Assembly (NCBI GenBank): GCA_025602915.1
Contig: JAHLJZ010000002.1
Location: 372,001-436,000 of the forward strand
Direction: 5' to 3'
From: Paraphysoderma sedebokerense
Taxonomy: Eukaryota; Blastocladiomycota; Physodermatomycetes; Physodermatales; Physodermataceae
Length of the DNA: 64,000 nt
Every line of letters starts with the position of its first letter. Position 1 is the stretch's first letter. Positions 48,243 through 59,130 of this stretch are shown here, piece by piece. The position numbers and the translations under genes were made by a program. Below the pieces are notes generated by a model, which was not told where the DNA came from, did no database searches, and was given only the letters and a program-made list of their open reading frames with translations.

Positions 48243-49374
48243 CTAATCCCGCAATTTCATCTCCAAGCGGTCCACCCGACCTTTGATGTCACTCATTTCG
48301 TTCTCCATTTTATCAAGTCGCGCCAATACATCACTCGGGAATCCATTCAACTTCTCAGTTAGATTCGTAATCAATGAAATCACATCGTTATCATTGCTGG
48401 AATTAAGCTTTGATGTCTGACTACTGTTCGTTGCGCATAGATAGAAGAGAGAGCATAGTTAGATCGAAACCTGACAGCAGAGGAGAAAGATCTAGCATGC
48501 ATACCTGGCTGGGCCGGTCGGCTTTGGCGGTAATTGACCTATCGACATCATACTCATCATCGTTGAAATATCCGGAACACTTGAATTAGAATACGACGAC
48601 TGATTTACTACTCTCGATATAACATCAGGATTGTGAAATATCCCGGCATTGAAAGGCGACATTCTTTCCAATAGGAATGACTTGATTTCTTCATTCACCA
48701 TGATATCTGATTCACTTTGGGAGGATAGGTTTAACGAAGGTGCAGCTGAGATAATGATTTGCAATGCCTGTAATTCCAGCAGATCCTTGCTTTTTCGTGG
48801 TAACGAGAAGAACTACACGGAGACGGGGAAAGGTAAGCGTCGATGGCAGTACTAGAATCGTTCTCCAAATCATACTTAACCAATGATTAAACTTTCTGAC
48901 AAACCTTAAGAATAATTTTTTCTACGAATTTGGCTTCGCCGTTCCAAACCCCAGTAAAGATACTATGGCCATTGGCCTCACACTCTACTGTCCCCAAATA
49001 TTCATCATTGTTGATATAAATTTCCACAAGTCGAGAATTTGACAAAATTAAAATAGATTTTAAGGTGGCTGGGGTAAAGGTAAGCGAAATTTGCGGCTTT
49101 TGTGTAATAACCTGTGTTGAAGAATCCGATGGCACGGCCGGCCTCAGAGAAATGGGTTGAAGAGCATCAGGCACTGAGTGGGCAGATAGATACCAGCGTA
49201 GAAATTTTAGCAAACTCAAAATTCGAAAATAAGTAATATCGAAGGCGGCTTACTCATACTCGTTGTCAACGGATCATCAACTTCAGGGTCAACAATTCTA
49301 ATCACTTCTTTCATAGAATTATGGTCATCGTGAACCCATGTCGATGACACTGCATAGTCTATGTCCGCTAGCAT
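48243..49374 (-). CDS. Small conserved-looking protein with C-terminal coiled coil, possibly PAAT (C10orf88)-like
   Basis: Exons 49374-49254, 49173-48905, 48812-48505 and 48423-48243 sum to 879 nt, 292 aa. The middle reads as a beta-sandwich-like module: ISLTFTPATLKSILILS, SRLVEIYINNDEYLGTVEC, FVEKIILKFFSLPRK, LLELQALQIII. Then come a methionine/serine-rich linker and a C-terminal heptad coiled coil (DVLARLDKMENEMSDIKG to the end). The order resembles animal PAAT/C10orf88, but I recall that family only loosely. I would treat it as an unrecognised gene with a galactose-binding-like fold and coiled coil. Confidence 0.65.
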
Positions 49375-49747
49375 TGTTGATTCTTAACGGCCGAGTTCAG
49401 AGCAACGAGACCCTGACAGACAATTCTTACGGCGGCAGCCAACAAGAGATATATGTACCAAAAACCGAAATGACCGCGATTTCGAGGTATGAAGAGACTC
49501 GTGACTTGGTCCATATCTATCCAAACGAAATTACAGGTTGTGGGATAATTCTATGCGCTATTCAAGCAATCAGTCCCAATTTATAAAACAATAAATATCT
49601 TAAAATTTCTAGTTCTATACCAGCAGATCGATATGTATAAATCGACCCCTTGCCACCACACGTGTAATCACAACTACAACCCACCGGATAACATGACTTT
49701 AGAGTGTATTTTTAGCGAGTGTCTTGATGATGGATGAAACTTATGAC
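49375..49747. other. Intergenic region
   Basis: About 370 bp between the small coiled-coil gene and the stop of the Lcl3-like gene, both on the minus strand. No gene supported. Confidence 0.5.
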
Positions 49748-51122
49748 CTATTTCTTCAACTTCTTATGGTCAGATGGCGTGACAAAAGTCTCTGAATCTT
49801 GAGACCAAATCCCTAATCGCTTCTTTCTATTCATCATCCAAACGGCGGGTTGTTAGTAAGTTCAAATAAAGCAAGTATTGCATAACGTATCATGTCTATA
49901 AATTTATATTAGATAGATACCTTGCTTTTTCTTCTGCTCTCATAAATTTATCTTCCCAACGACCGTACACCGCTCCTTTCTGGGTGTACACTACTGCCAG
50001 GCCTTTACTTAACATCTCTAACGATAAGTTGCGATAATAGAAAGGAATAAAGGAGTAAGGCTTGTAATATACCATTGCAACCTAGCGTAAAAAGGTCATA
50101 GACTTAGATGGTCAGTTCTTGTGAAACATCGAAATCATAATAGAAGCAGTGATCCATACAACACGACCGTATTGATCCTTTCTCAGTATTTCAATCCTAA
50201 CACTCCTTCCCCACTTGATTTCATCATTCTTTCCATCATCAGCAGCTACTGCGACCCTCTTTTTCCTCCTTTTCTTGCTCGGACTTCCACTCTCAACTTC
50301 ATTGATTCCTCTCGTGTCATCTTCGATATCTGTTTCGGTACTGGTGGAATCGTAATCGGTCCCACGTTTATATTTTGCCGCAAATTTTACTGGTTTCCCT
50401 GGTATCAATGCTTTACTGAGAAATTCGTAACTTTCGAAGGAAAATGGTTGTGGAGCGGATCCGAAATGAGCGGCTTCTGGGGCGTCGACACCAGCCAGAC
50501 GAACAGCGATTGTCTCATTGGAAAGTACTGCAATAATTCCATATTCATGTTAGTTTTGTCGAGAGATAGATAGCTCAAACATAAAGGGAACTGATATCTG
50601 ATCATTGCTGGTTCCAATTCACTATCGTGAAGATATTAATAAAATCGAACCTACATGATCGATCGTGAACTGGTGGTGTTCTCAAAAACCACCGCAACAG
50701 TGTCGGGCGATGCCAAAATCTAATGATAATAATAATCAACGTTATCACCTCAAATGTAGAATGAATCGCATCTTTCATGACGGGACATACCGAAACCCGT
50801 CCGCATCTCCAACACTTGTAACCAACCCTTCCAATTTTGTGCCCACGCCTCTACCCTTTCCCGAAGATTCCTCGACAACAATCAGGTAACCTGCACCTTT
50901 ATACCGCTTGAATAATGTATTATGACGTCGGGCATTGAGTAAATATAGAAGGGAAATGCACGTAACGACGGATATCGGGTGAGTAGGAATAAAACTGAAG
51001 AAAGGAGTATGGGATAAACTATTCGATGCTCCTGAAACAAAAGTTGTGACAGTGGTTGGGATAGTGGATATATAGTTTGACAGTTGCTGCCATATCGACT
51101 GATTTGGTGGTGTCGGGGCCAT
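49748..51122 (-). CDS. LCL3: Lcl3-like membrane-anchored staphylococcal-nuclease-fold endonuclease
   Basis: Exons 51122-50791, 50719-50655, 50527-50160, 50081-49921 and 49826-49748 sum to 1005 nt, 334 aa. A transmembrane segment (HPISVVTCISLLYLL, about residues 50-65) precedes the SNase domain: VTSVGDADGFRFWHRP, IAVRLAGVDAPEAAHFG, YGRVVAMVYY, SLEMLSKGLAVVY, ending in a basic KKRLGIW segment. The arginine and aspartate of the SNase active region (VRLAGVDAPE) are present. The domain has an acidic/basic insertion (TDIEDDTRGI...KKRRKK) between AAKYKRG and the RKDQYGR strand, longer than usual. Yeast Lcl3 is mitochondrial. The start at 51122 is the first ATG; upstream TTG was ignored. Confidence 0.88.
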
Positions 51123-51338
51123 ACTCAATCCAAGATACGATACTCCTCAGTTCCTTCAGATCAGGCGAAGGAAGAGGTGTCGAGGATTGCCCTTCAGACC
51201 ACAGTCAGCCTCGCACACACTTCACATATTCTGCTTAAACGACATCCTCAAAGGTTTTCAAAAACAAAACCACGGGTCAACAGTGTATATTAACATAGAT
51301 TTATTGGGACTATTGACAAATCAAACAACGTATTATGT

Positions 51339-52438
51339 TTAAGCAGTCAAAACAACAGCGCCACCAACGGCTTTGATCTTTTGTTCAGCTTTGCGGGAAA
51401 CGAGACGGGCCTTAACAATGAAGGGTTGGCTGGGGAGACGACCTTTACCAAGAACTTTACCGTAACCCTACAGAAACAACATTAAGTGTTATCGCTCGTC
51501 CCAAAAATCGCAAAAAAAATCAAATCAAAGAGTTGACAACTTACAGCTCTCAAAGTATCAATCACTGGGACTAAACCTTTCTTGTTATTCTTATAGTTTT
51601 CTTTAGTTTGTTCGCTGACCAAAGTCCAGATCTTATCAACGTTGACGGTTGGGCACCAGTACTTGTTGTTGGTCTTGCGGAAGTAACGCATACCGACTTT
51701 ACCGAAGTAACCGGGGTGGAATTTATCCATGTTGGTTCTGTGGTGATGTTGACCACCAGCTTTACCACGACCTCCGGGATGCTTTCGGTGCTTACCTAAA
51801 AGTTACCGTCAAAAAAAATTAGCACCAATGCAACAGAGTAGTCGAGGGGGAAGGCGGGAAGGAGAGGTCAGATGGAATCAAACAGTGTCGACAGAGGTTG
51901 CATACTGCAAACATATTACTACGGGTGCCAGAAGATAGAAACAATATGTGCAATCGAGTTTCTGCCGGACATTACTCTCAATGGCCCTCACTTCCTTCCC
52001 TTCTGACATTTCGGTTTGCAACCCGTTTTACTCCGCAACCTCGCATAAGTCTTTTGATCATGATAATGTAACCACAAACATCTGTTCTTGATTTGACATG
52101 ACCCCTTCCCTACTTCCTCATATATTTAATGTAAATCATCTACATACCGACACGACCGTGACCGGCAGAAACGTGTCCTCTCAATTTTCTGGTTTTCTTG
52201 AATCTGGTAGGCTATTTCATACGAAATGATAATACAAATGATAAAGAGTAGGAAATAGAATATACAAGAAGTTGAAAGTCAGTATCTTGAACTGGATTTA
52301 ATCAAGTCATCTACACCCAGTTTCACCTGGATAAAATCATCGAAAGTGTCCATCCATCGGAATAGAGTCGACGGAAAGAGTGGATACACCGCTATACCAA
52401 ATCACTTGTAGCAAATAACCAGGAAATGAACATACCAT
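51339..52438 (-). CDS. RPL28: 60S ribosomal protein uL15 (L28/L27a)
   Basis: Exons 52438-52436 (the ATG alone), 52211-52148, 51795-51545 and 51467-51339 give 148 aa, identical in length to human L27a. Product: [91 protein letters not shown]. The first exon contributes only the start codon before a 224-nt intron, a pattern also seen in other fungal RPL28 genes. The start lies 187 bp from the divergent NIP7 start. Confidence 0.95.
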
Positions 52439-52625
52439 TATGATATAGATCCCACTAAAATTGAGAAATAGGAATAGAAAGAGGATTTTCGGGATGGATG
52501 TTTTTGCAACGAACGGACTTGAGTTTCCTTGGCAACAGGTCACGTTTTCTCGTAAGCAATCCAAGTTCCGCACATTCCAGTTCAAGTTCAAAGTCTGCCT
52601 TTCAGTTTACATTCTTCGAATCATA
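52439..52625. promoter_or_regulatory. Short divergent promoter shared by RPL28 and NIP7
   Basis: Only 187 bp separate the start codons of a ribosomal protein gene and a 60S biogenesis gene. A bidirectional ribosome-regulon promoter is inferred; no specific motif was identified with confidence. Confidence 0.55.
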
Positions 52626-53393
52626 ATGAGACCTTTAACAGAAGACGAAACAAAGACTTTCTTTGAGAAATTGGCCAAGTTGTAAGTAGCAATTTACCAC
52701 TTTGATCTAAGAAATATTAATACCGGCTCTGACTGTCGTTCCATCGCCGTTTGAATTCAATCTTGATATTAGCATTGGCCGAAATATAGTTCATCTAGTC
52801 GATCGATCCGATGAGCCTTACTGCTTTCGTCTACATAAAGACCGAGTATATTACGTGAGGTACAGCACATGTCGATCTTACCATCCATTCTTCATCGTTC
52901 TTAATCACTGATATCCATTCCTAATTGACTTTGTAGTGAATCATTGATGAAAAGAGCAGTGTCTATTGGACGAGATGAATTGTGTTCTCTAGGGACATGT
53001 TTTGGAAAATTCACAAAATCTGGTAAATTCAAATTGCAGATAACGGCATTGGATTATCTTGCTCAGTACGCAAAGGTAATGTGTAGCGTTCGATACATCT
53101 ATTGCCCCAATCATCATCTAACTGTTCAATCACTTTAGCACAAAATTTGGGTGAAACCCAACGGTGAGATGCCGTTTTTGTATGGAAATCACATTCTAAA
53201 AGCTCATTTAGGTAGAATAACGGAAGATACACCCGAACATCAGGGAGTGGTTGTATATAATATGGCGGATGTTCCTTTAGGTTTTGGTGTTTCTGCTTGT
53301 TCTACAACTGCTACAAGAAAACAAGATCCAACTGGAATTGTGGTATTCCATCAAGCTGATTGTGGCGAATATATTCGCTCAATCGAAGAATAG
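52626..53393 (+). CDS. NIP7: 60S ribosome biogenesis protein Nip7
   Basis: Exons 52626-52681, 52773-52859, 52937-53075 and 53139-53393 sum to 537 nt, 178 aa, the usual Nip7 length. Nip7 is a PUA-domain RNA-binding factor needed for 27S pre-rRNA processing and 60S assembly in the nucleolus. Seen: [57 protein letters not shown], then the PUA domain [35 protein letters not shown] and [16 protein letters not shown]. Its stop is 31 bp from the stop of the convergent gene, so the 3' UTRs must overlap. An AATAAAA poly(A)-like signal lies at 53404. Confidence 0.96.
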
Positions 53394-53424
53394 ATGATTT
53401 TGTAATAAAAAAGTTTATTTTAAT

Positions 53425-56400
53425 TTAACCACATGTACCTCCCTCTTCTGAATCTTCGACCGGTGTAGATTGATTATTAGCGTTCTTACGATTGCCTCGA
53501 ATCAAAGATACTTCGTACTGTAGCTGTAAGCAATTGTCAGCATATAATGTTGGGTGCTTGACATTACTCCACACCCTTCCGACAAACTTACCTCTGAATA
53601 ATCCTTGCGAAATTTGTCCAAATATTTCTTTCCTGTAATACGCAAATTGAATGGTTAGGCTTCAAGTCCTACTAATTGCTGTGGTGTAGAGAACACACCT
53701 TTAAATGTCACTTTTTCACTTTCCCCTGGCCATTTTTGGTCCAATTCCGAGATGGTCGTTTTAACTGTCTCGGTGGATTTCTCTAATTTTTGCAGAAGTT
53801 CTTCGCGTCTCTCAGTTTCTTGTTTCCAAGATATCGCAGTAGCTTTCGGCATGAAGAGTCGCCTTAAGCAATAAAATAGTGTGAACTGAAGCCTAAGCCA
53901 ATATCGCCGTGTAAATGAACGTTAAACGTACTCTGGGTCACTGTGATCTAGTTCGAATAACCGCAATTCGTGTAATATTGCTTCTCTCTCGATGATCGCA
54001 CGTGTGACGTCCTCCCATAATGCGAGAAGCTAACCACAAAGCCGTGAATATTCACAACCATTCAATGGCAATTTTAGATGACTTACACTTGCTAACTCCA
54101 ACACATAGCTATCACTTCCGTATCGCATTGCCATATCGAGACGAGCTCCATCATCTATATGAAGTTGATCCCAAATGTTCTCTAACCGTTCTTGTGGTGT
54201 GAGCTTAATTAATGGTGATTCCGATGGGGGATTATCTGACGGCTCATATTGAACCGACTGCGACCTATTGTCGACATTGTTATCTGTCGTTTCCTCGGTT
54301 GATTCGCACGCATTCCGAGACCTGAAAATGGATGACAGGATTTTAGTAATAGCTATGACAATACAATGACTTCGAACTTACAATCTGCCGTCGGTCGGGT
54401 AGTTGCTTTGACTCGAACTTCGCACTTCGGTTTCTTCAACGCTTTCTTCCCTGTGTTCTTCTATTTTCTCCAGACTGTTTTGCGTAACGTCAACTTTCTC
54501 TGACTCCGCATCGCGACTTATCTCCAATTTCATGTAATCCAAAAATGCTGGACTCCATGCACCTGGTTCAAACCTTGGCAACACGACTTTTTTTCTTTCC
54601 ACCTTCGCGGCTTTCACTGTCTTTCCAGAATCAGATTCTTCCGCTTTCTTTTGCTCTGAAAGTTTCATAGCTTCCTCAAATCTGGCAGCAAATCGATCTT
54701 TCAATATATCCAGTAAGAAATCGCTCGTTTTAGTCTGCATGTAATCCCAGAATTCATTCAGCGCGAATGCTTCTTTTTTAACTTTGACGGTTGCTTGAGG
54801 GATGTATCCACCAAAATTATACTTAAAGGAGCTCAATTTTGATGAAGGGACCTTAGCCATTGCTCTTTCCCTGTCAACTATAAATTCGTCAGCAGTAACA
54901 TGTATTTCGTCCGGCCGGCGTGGCAATAGCTGAATTTTATGTTCAAAAACTCGATTTTCAGTTTTGTCGAGTGTAGGGCGAACAGGAGTAAATGGGGGCG
55001 ATTCATTTTCGGATACATTCGCAATTCCAGTTCGACACAAGAACGCAGGGGGTATTGGAAGGTTAGAATCAAAGGTTGCAGCCGGAGATAACCTCGCCTT
55101 CGGGCCTTCATTGGACACATAACTAGATTAATTGACTACGAAAACCAAAATTGATGCCAAGCTTAATTTATGCTCACCTTCCACGCATTTAAGATGATCT
55201 CCGCCCATTCCTTTCATAACACTGTCAAATAGTTCTTCCACCTCCTTCACTCTAGTAAAAGGAGCGCTCGAGTTTGGGTTAGAACTGACAGATTCAGATA
55301 TTGATTTCCCGGACGTAACGACATTTCTGTTCTCAACAATTAGTGGTTTATTTGTGGGGGTGTAATCAACGACGCCGTCTTTAATATGCACTTCAATCGA
55401 TTTGATATCTATTCGGCCTTTTGGAACCCTTTCAGAAAGTCGTAGTTCGCATGTTCGAAACGTCTACAAAGGATGCATCAGAAACAGATGATGCGAAAAT
55501 TGAAGAAGAAGAATCAACAAAAGCACATTTTCTTCCCGATTTGCGTTCATCGAAAGGTTCTGAAAAGGTAACTCAGCGCTCAATCCTTTCTCATTTCGGT
55601 TATTCGAATCTGCGATGTCGTAAGTTAAATGTAACGACTAATATTCGATCCACCACGAAAGATTAACTTACAATCCTAGAATTACGTATTCCAAGGACAA
55701 ACATGTCGTCATTATAAGAAGTTGAATGAAAGTAACGGTTGCAAATGAAGAACGCACCAACCCCTCTAGGTTCTGGTAAGTTAGCGAAGCACCGTGGCGA
55801 TCGGAAAATGGAATGTAACGTTCTCTTTTCATACTTGCGGCTGTTGAATGCCGCCTTCGCTCTCGAGCTGGGGAAGCACTGTCAAAGTTAGCTAGAAGCA
55901 ACGCATTGCTTGAGATATTATCGCTGGTTTCTGATGAGCTGAATAGGCCCATGTTCGCTTGATCCGCCGTCAATTGAAGATCGACTTCCGAATTGCTATG
56001 GTTAGCATCTCTGTTGCGGTCGTAATACGATGCAACTCCAGCCTTGTTTACGAATTCGTCAATTTCGAGTCGCTTGCGCGCCACTGCTTTCTCTATTGCC
56101 AATTCAGTTTCGACTTCTTCGCGTATGCTATTACGTAAGTTGTGAAGGGTAACTATATCAGGAATATTGGACGCAGGAGAGTAAGCTCCTGAGTTATCGA
56201 GGCTACTAAAGAGCTGCATTGAAGTCAGCTCAGAGTTTTTTATTCAAGTTTCTGTACCCTATACGTACGGCTTCCATGTGCTTGATGTCGTTGTCAATTG
56301 ATGTCGATGTCGGAACTGCTTTGATAACAAATTCGCCAGACAACACCGACTCGAGTATTCGTTTTGGATTTATCCTTTGGTTATTTGTGTAAGTATGGAA

Positions 56401-56473
56401 ACATGCGAGGCAGAACTCACAGAAGTTACCTCCGTCGCAACTCTAGTCGGAAGATTGCCAACATTCGATCCAT
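53425..56473 (-). CDS. CCDC87-like coiled-coil protein, probably flagellar
   Basis: Ten exons (56473-56430, 56374-56269, 56213-55758, 55463-55178, 55105-54382, 54321-54087, 54029-53932, 53862-53699, 53632-53592, 53523-53425) sum to 2253 nt, 750 aa. The C-terminal third, with LTPQERLENIWDQLHI, LDMAIRYGS, LLALWEDVTRAIIEREAIL, LRLFELDHSDPERLFMPKA, KVTFKGKKYLDKFRKDYSEL, follows the order I recall for animal CCDC87, a sperm/flagella-linked protein. The N-terminal half is unrecognised (LEIDEFVNKAGVASYYDRN). The third intron is unusually long (294 nt) and contains an open 'EPFDERKSG' stretch that could be an alternative exon. A flagellar role is inferred from the family and from the presence of CCDC39. 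Confidence 0.75.
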
Positions 56474-58317
56474 ATTTACGCCACCTTCATATATCCCTTG
56501 GCTAGAAAACACTGAGGACAGGGAGTCAAGCAGAGACTTGGGTATTACATGTAATGAAACTTGTTACGTACATTCTACCTCTGATTTGCATCGTTTTACA
56601 GCCTTATCTTTGTGATACTTAACGCACTGAAATATAAATGGCAAGACTTTCCTTCTCTCGCCTTGTGGAACGAGTTTCACAAACAGGGCCTTGAAGTCGT
56701 TGTTGAATCGCATTGACACCTCAGATATAAAAATGCTGGACTATTGTATTCGGTTAACATTGAATATATAACACGGATGAATAACTGTCAAAAGATTTGC
56801 ACCAATTTTCGTTGATCTACAACATTCAGCCAAGTAATGAGTTCAAATTCTGAAACGAGTCGCTGCATGTGCAGTGAAATCGGATCCACAGATTGAGTCT
56901 TCTCTGCACAATATTCAAAGTAGATTAGCAGCAGTCACTATTCAATGCATTGCAAGACTAATTCACTGACCGGATATCTGGAATACATCCGGAGTCTTCG
57001 TTACGGAACAGGATGAAAGCGGTTTCGTACAATAGACAAGTTAGGCTTCTTTCTATCGACGAGGATGTGATATTGAAAACACACTACATAATTTGGGACA
57101 TCTGCCAATGGGAATATTCTTTTGTTGGTAGCTTTTGCGAGTGCCACCATGTTATTTGATTCAGCATGTATGCCTAATTTTGGCCCAAACTTCTTTACCG
57201 CTGGTAGTTTCATCTTGGATGAAGTCAAATTTGGGAATGACCGGTATAGAGAAAGAGGATGCTCCAATGAAGAACTGCATGTCTCCATATCTACAAATAA
57301 TGATTCGAAGGAGCCTCTAAATGGAAACAGGGAGGTGTACGGTCCGCAATACTCAATTCCGCTGCAACCGTGAGATTCTCAAGTTGATGTTCATTCAGAT
57401 TTCAGACACGTTACCAGATATATTGTCATCATTCAATCGAAGAACAAATTAGCGACAGCTTCATTCCAAATTATGTACAAAAACATTAAGAATGGTGCTA
57501 GCACATTGTACAACTCAAAACGCGACCCACTATCCGACGCTCAAGTGCAGTTCTGGATTAACTAACATCACATTTACCATTGATAGATGTGTCCTTGTTG
57601 ACATAGCCTAAGTCGAGATTGTAGCGCGAATATTCTCCAGGTCAGCTTACCAGAATGTTTTGATTCCGGTCTACAGCCGATCTCGGGACGAAATGCAACC
57701 TGCTTCGTGGGTCAGCAGATATATCATTCCATTTGTTGTACACAAAATTCAGTTAGCTACGAACCGTAAACCGTTTAATGACCGATGTGTAAGCACTCTC
57801 CCCGCCACTTTTCGTTATTCTTACTATCTCCGTAGTACCTTCTACAGTCTACTCTGAGCCAAAAGGTTTCAAAGACTTAACAACGAATCCTTATAAGATT
57901 AGAGGTACGAGTGATTCGTGATAGTTTGAACTGATGCAGTACAAAAGATTTTGAGTTTGTCGGCTGGACTATGCTTAGGTTGCTTTTATCCGTTGTAAAA
58001 TCGGTATATATAGGCCCAGTGTCTACGGAATAAAATCGAGCGGTTGAGCAATGATAGCACAAGTGAAGAATCGGTTATACTTCACCGTAAATACTTGAGC
58101 CTAGTTAGCAGTTTTGATATTCAACGGATATTCAAAGAACGTTCCAGCAGAGATTGCTATTGCGGAAGATCAATCATTCTCCAAAATTGCTTTATCAAAC
58201 CTTTGCCAATGATTCCATTTTTATGTACATATTAACTGGCGCTTTTCGACCTAATCTACGGGTATAATTGGAATGGACATAACAAAAAGGGATACTATCA
58301 TAATGCTTGACTTTGTC
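56474..58317. other. 1.8-kb gene-poor region
   Basis: No supported gene. A 95-codon minus-strand open frame at 57001-57288 starts with ATG but has no recognisable motif or splice partners. The left edge should contain the promoter of the CCDC87-like gene. Confidence 0.45.
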
Positions 58318-59130
58318 CTAAGAAACGTCAACGGTCAAATCAAGACCTTCAGCCATCGAACCTTCGGACATAGCTTTTTCGGCTCTTTGTTTGGCTCTAG
58401 ATCTTCTCTTCCTTTCCCTATCTCTCTCCCTTCTCTGTGCCGCCTCTTCAGGTGTTTCACTCGATCGTACTATTCGACGTTTTTCACCTTCTTGCAATTT
58501 CATCAGAGCTTTTTGTTGGTCGCTTAGATTTTGCCTTCTCCTTCGTTGTCGTTCCCTCTCTTTCGCCCGTCTCTGTTCTTTCTGCTCTTCTGTTTCAATC
58601 ATCCGGCTCTTGGCTCTCCTTTCTCTTTCTTTAGCATTATATAATTCCTTCCTTTCCTCCGGCAAGGCTTGACGCCATCGTCGTTTTCGCAGACGTGAGG
58701 TCGCTTGCCAATACTTTAAGTCTTCTGCGGAAAGGAATGCTTGGGCTGAGCTTGATTCCGAAGAGTTGCCGGATGAGTTGATAGAATCCGGAGGTGATAT
58801 TTGGATTTGCTGAGGTTGATTGCTTCTGGCTTGAGTTGCTGTGATATTTCCGTTTTCATCAACGGCCAGATTGAGAGAATTACAATTCTGTTGGAACTGC
58901 TGATGCAGCTGGGAAAATGCTTCTGGATGGGCATGAAAATGGAATTGAGAGAAATCAATGATTTGATTATTTGGATCCAACTGCTCAGGATGAGGAGCAC
59001 CGTCGGATGGATTTTGCTCCGGATTCGCCGAGGTGATTGAATTAAGATTTATGGGAAACGGAGCGGGACGTTGATGAAGGGGTTGCAATTGCGTAAAGTC
59101 GATGGATGGGAGGGAGTTTTGAATATTCAT
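58318..59130 (-). CDS. STPR-domain putative DNA-binding protein (five 23-residue repeats)
   Basis: A single-exon gene of 270 aa. The N-terminal half is Gln/Asn/Ser/Pro-rich (activation-domain-like). From about residue 130, five tandem blocks of exactly 23 residues follow without gaps. They begin LSAEDLKYW, LPEERKELY, ETEEQKEQRR, LSDQQKALM and ETPEEAAQRR, and each ends in a basic segment such as RERQRRRRQN. This period and the ET.EE....R....R.R pattern match the STPR (score-and-three peptide repeat) DNA-binding domain known from silkworm FMBP-1 and ZNF821. STPR helices bind AT-rich DNA. A role in transcription is inferred. The C-terminus is short (EGLDLTVDVS). Confidence 0.8.
   Translation of the reverse strand: MNIQNSLPSIDFTQLQPLHQRPAPFPINLNSITSANPEQNPSDGAPHPEQLDPNNQIIDFSQFHFHAHPEAFSQLHQQFQQNCNSLNLAVDENGNITATQARSNQPQQIQISPPDSINSSGNSSESSSAQAFLSAEDLKYWQATSRLRKRRWRQALPEERKELYNAKERERRAKSRMIETEEQKEQRRAKERERQRRRRQNLSDQQKALMKLQEGEKRRIVRSSETPEEAAQRRERDRERKRRSRAKQRAEKAMSEGSMAEGLDLTVDVS

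Noticed and set aside
57001-57288. Minus-strand 95-codon open frame
   Set aside because: No motif, no flanking exons, and typical of chance open frames in this composition.
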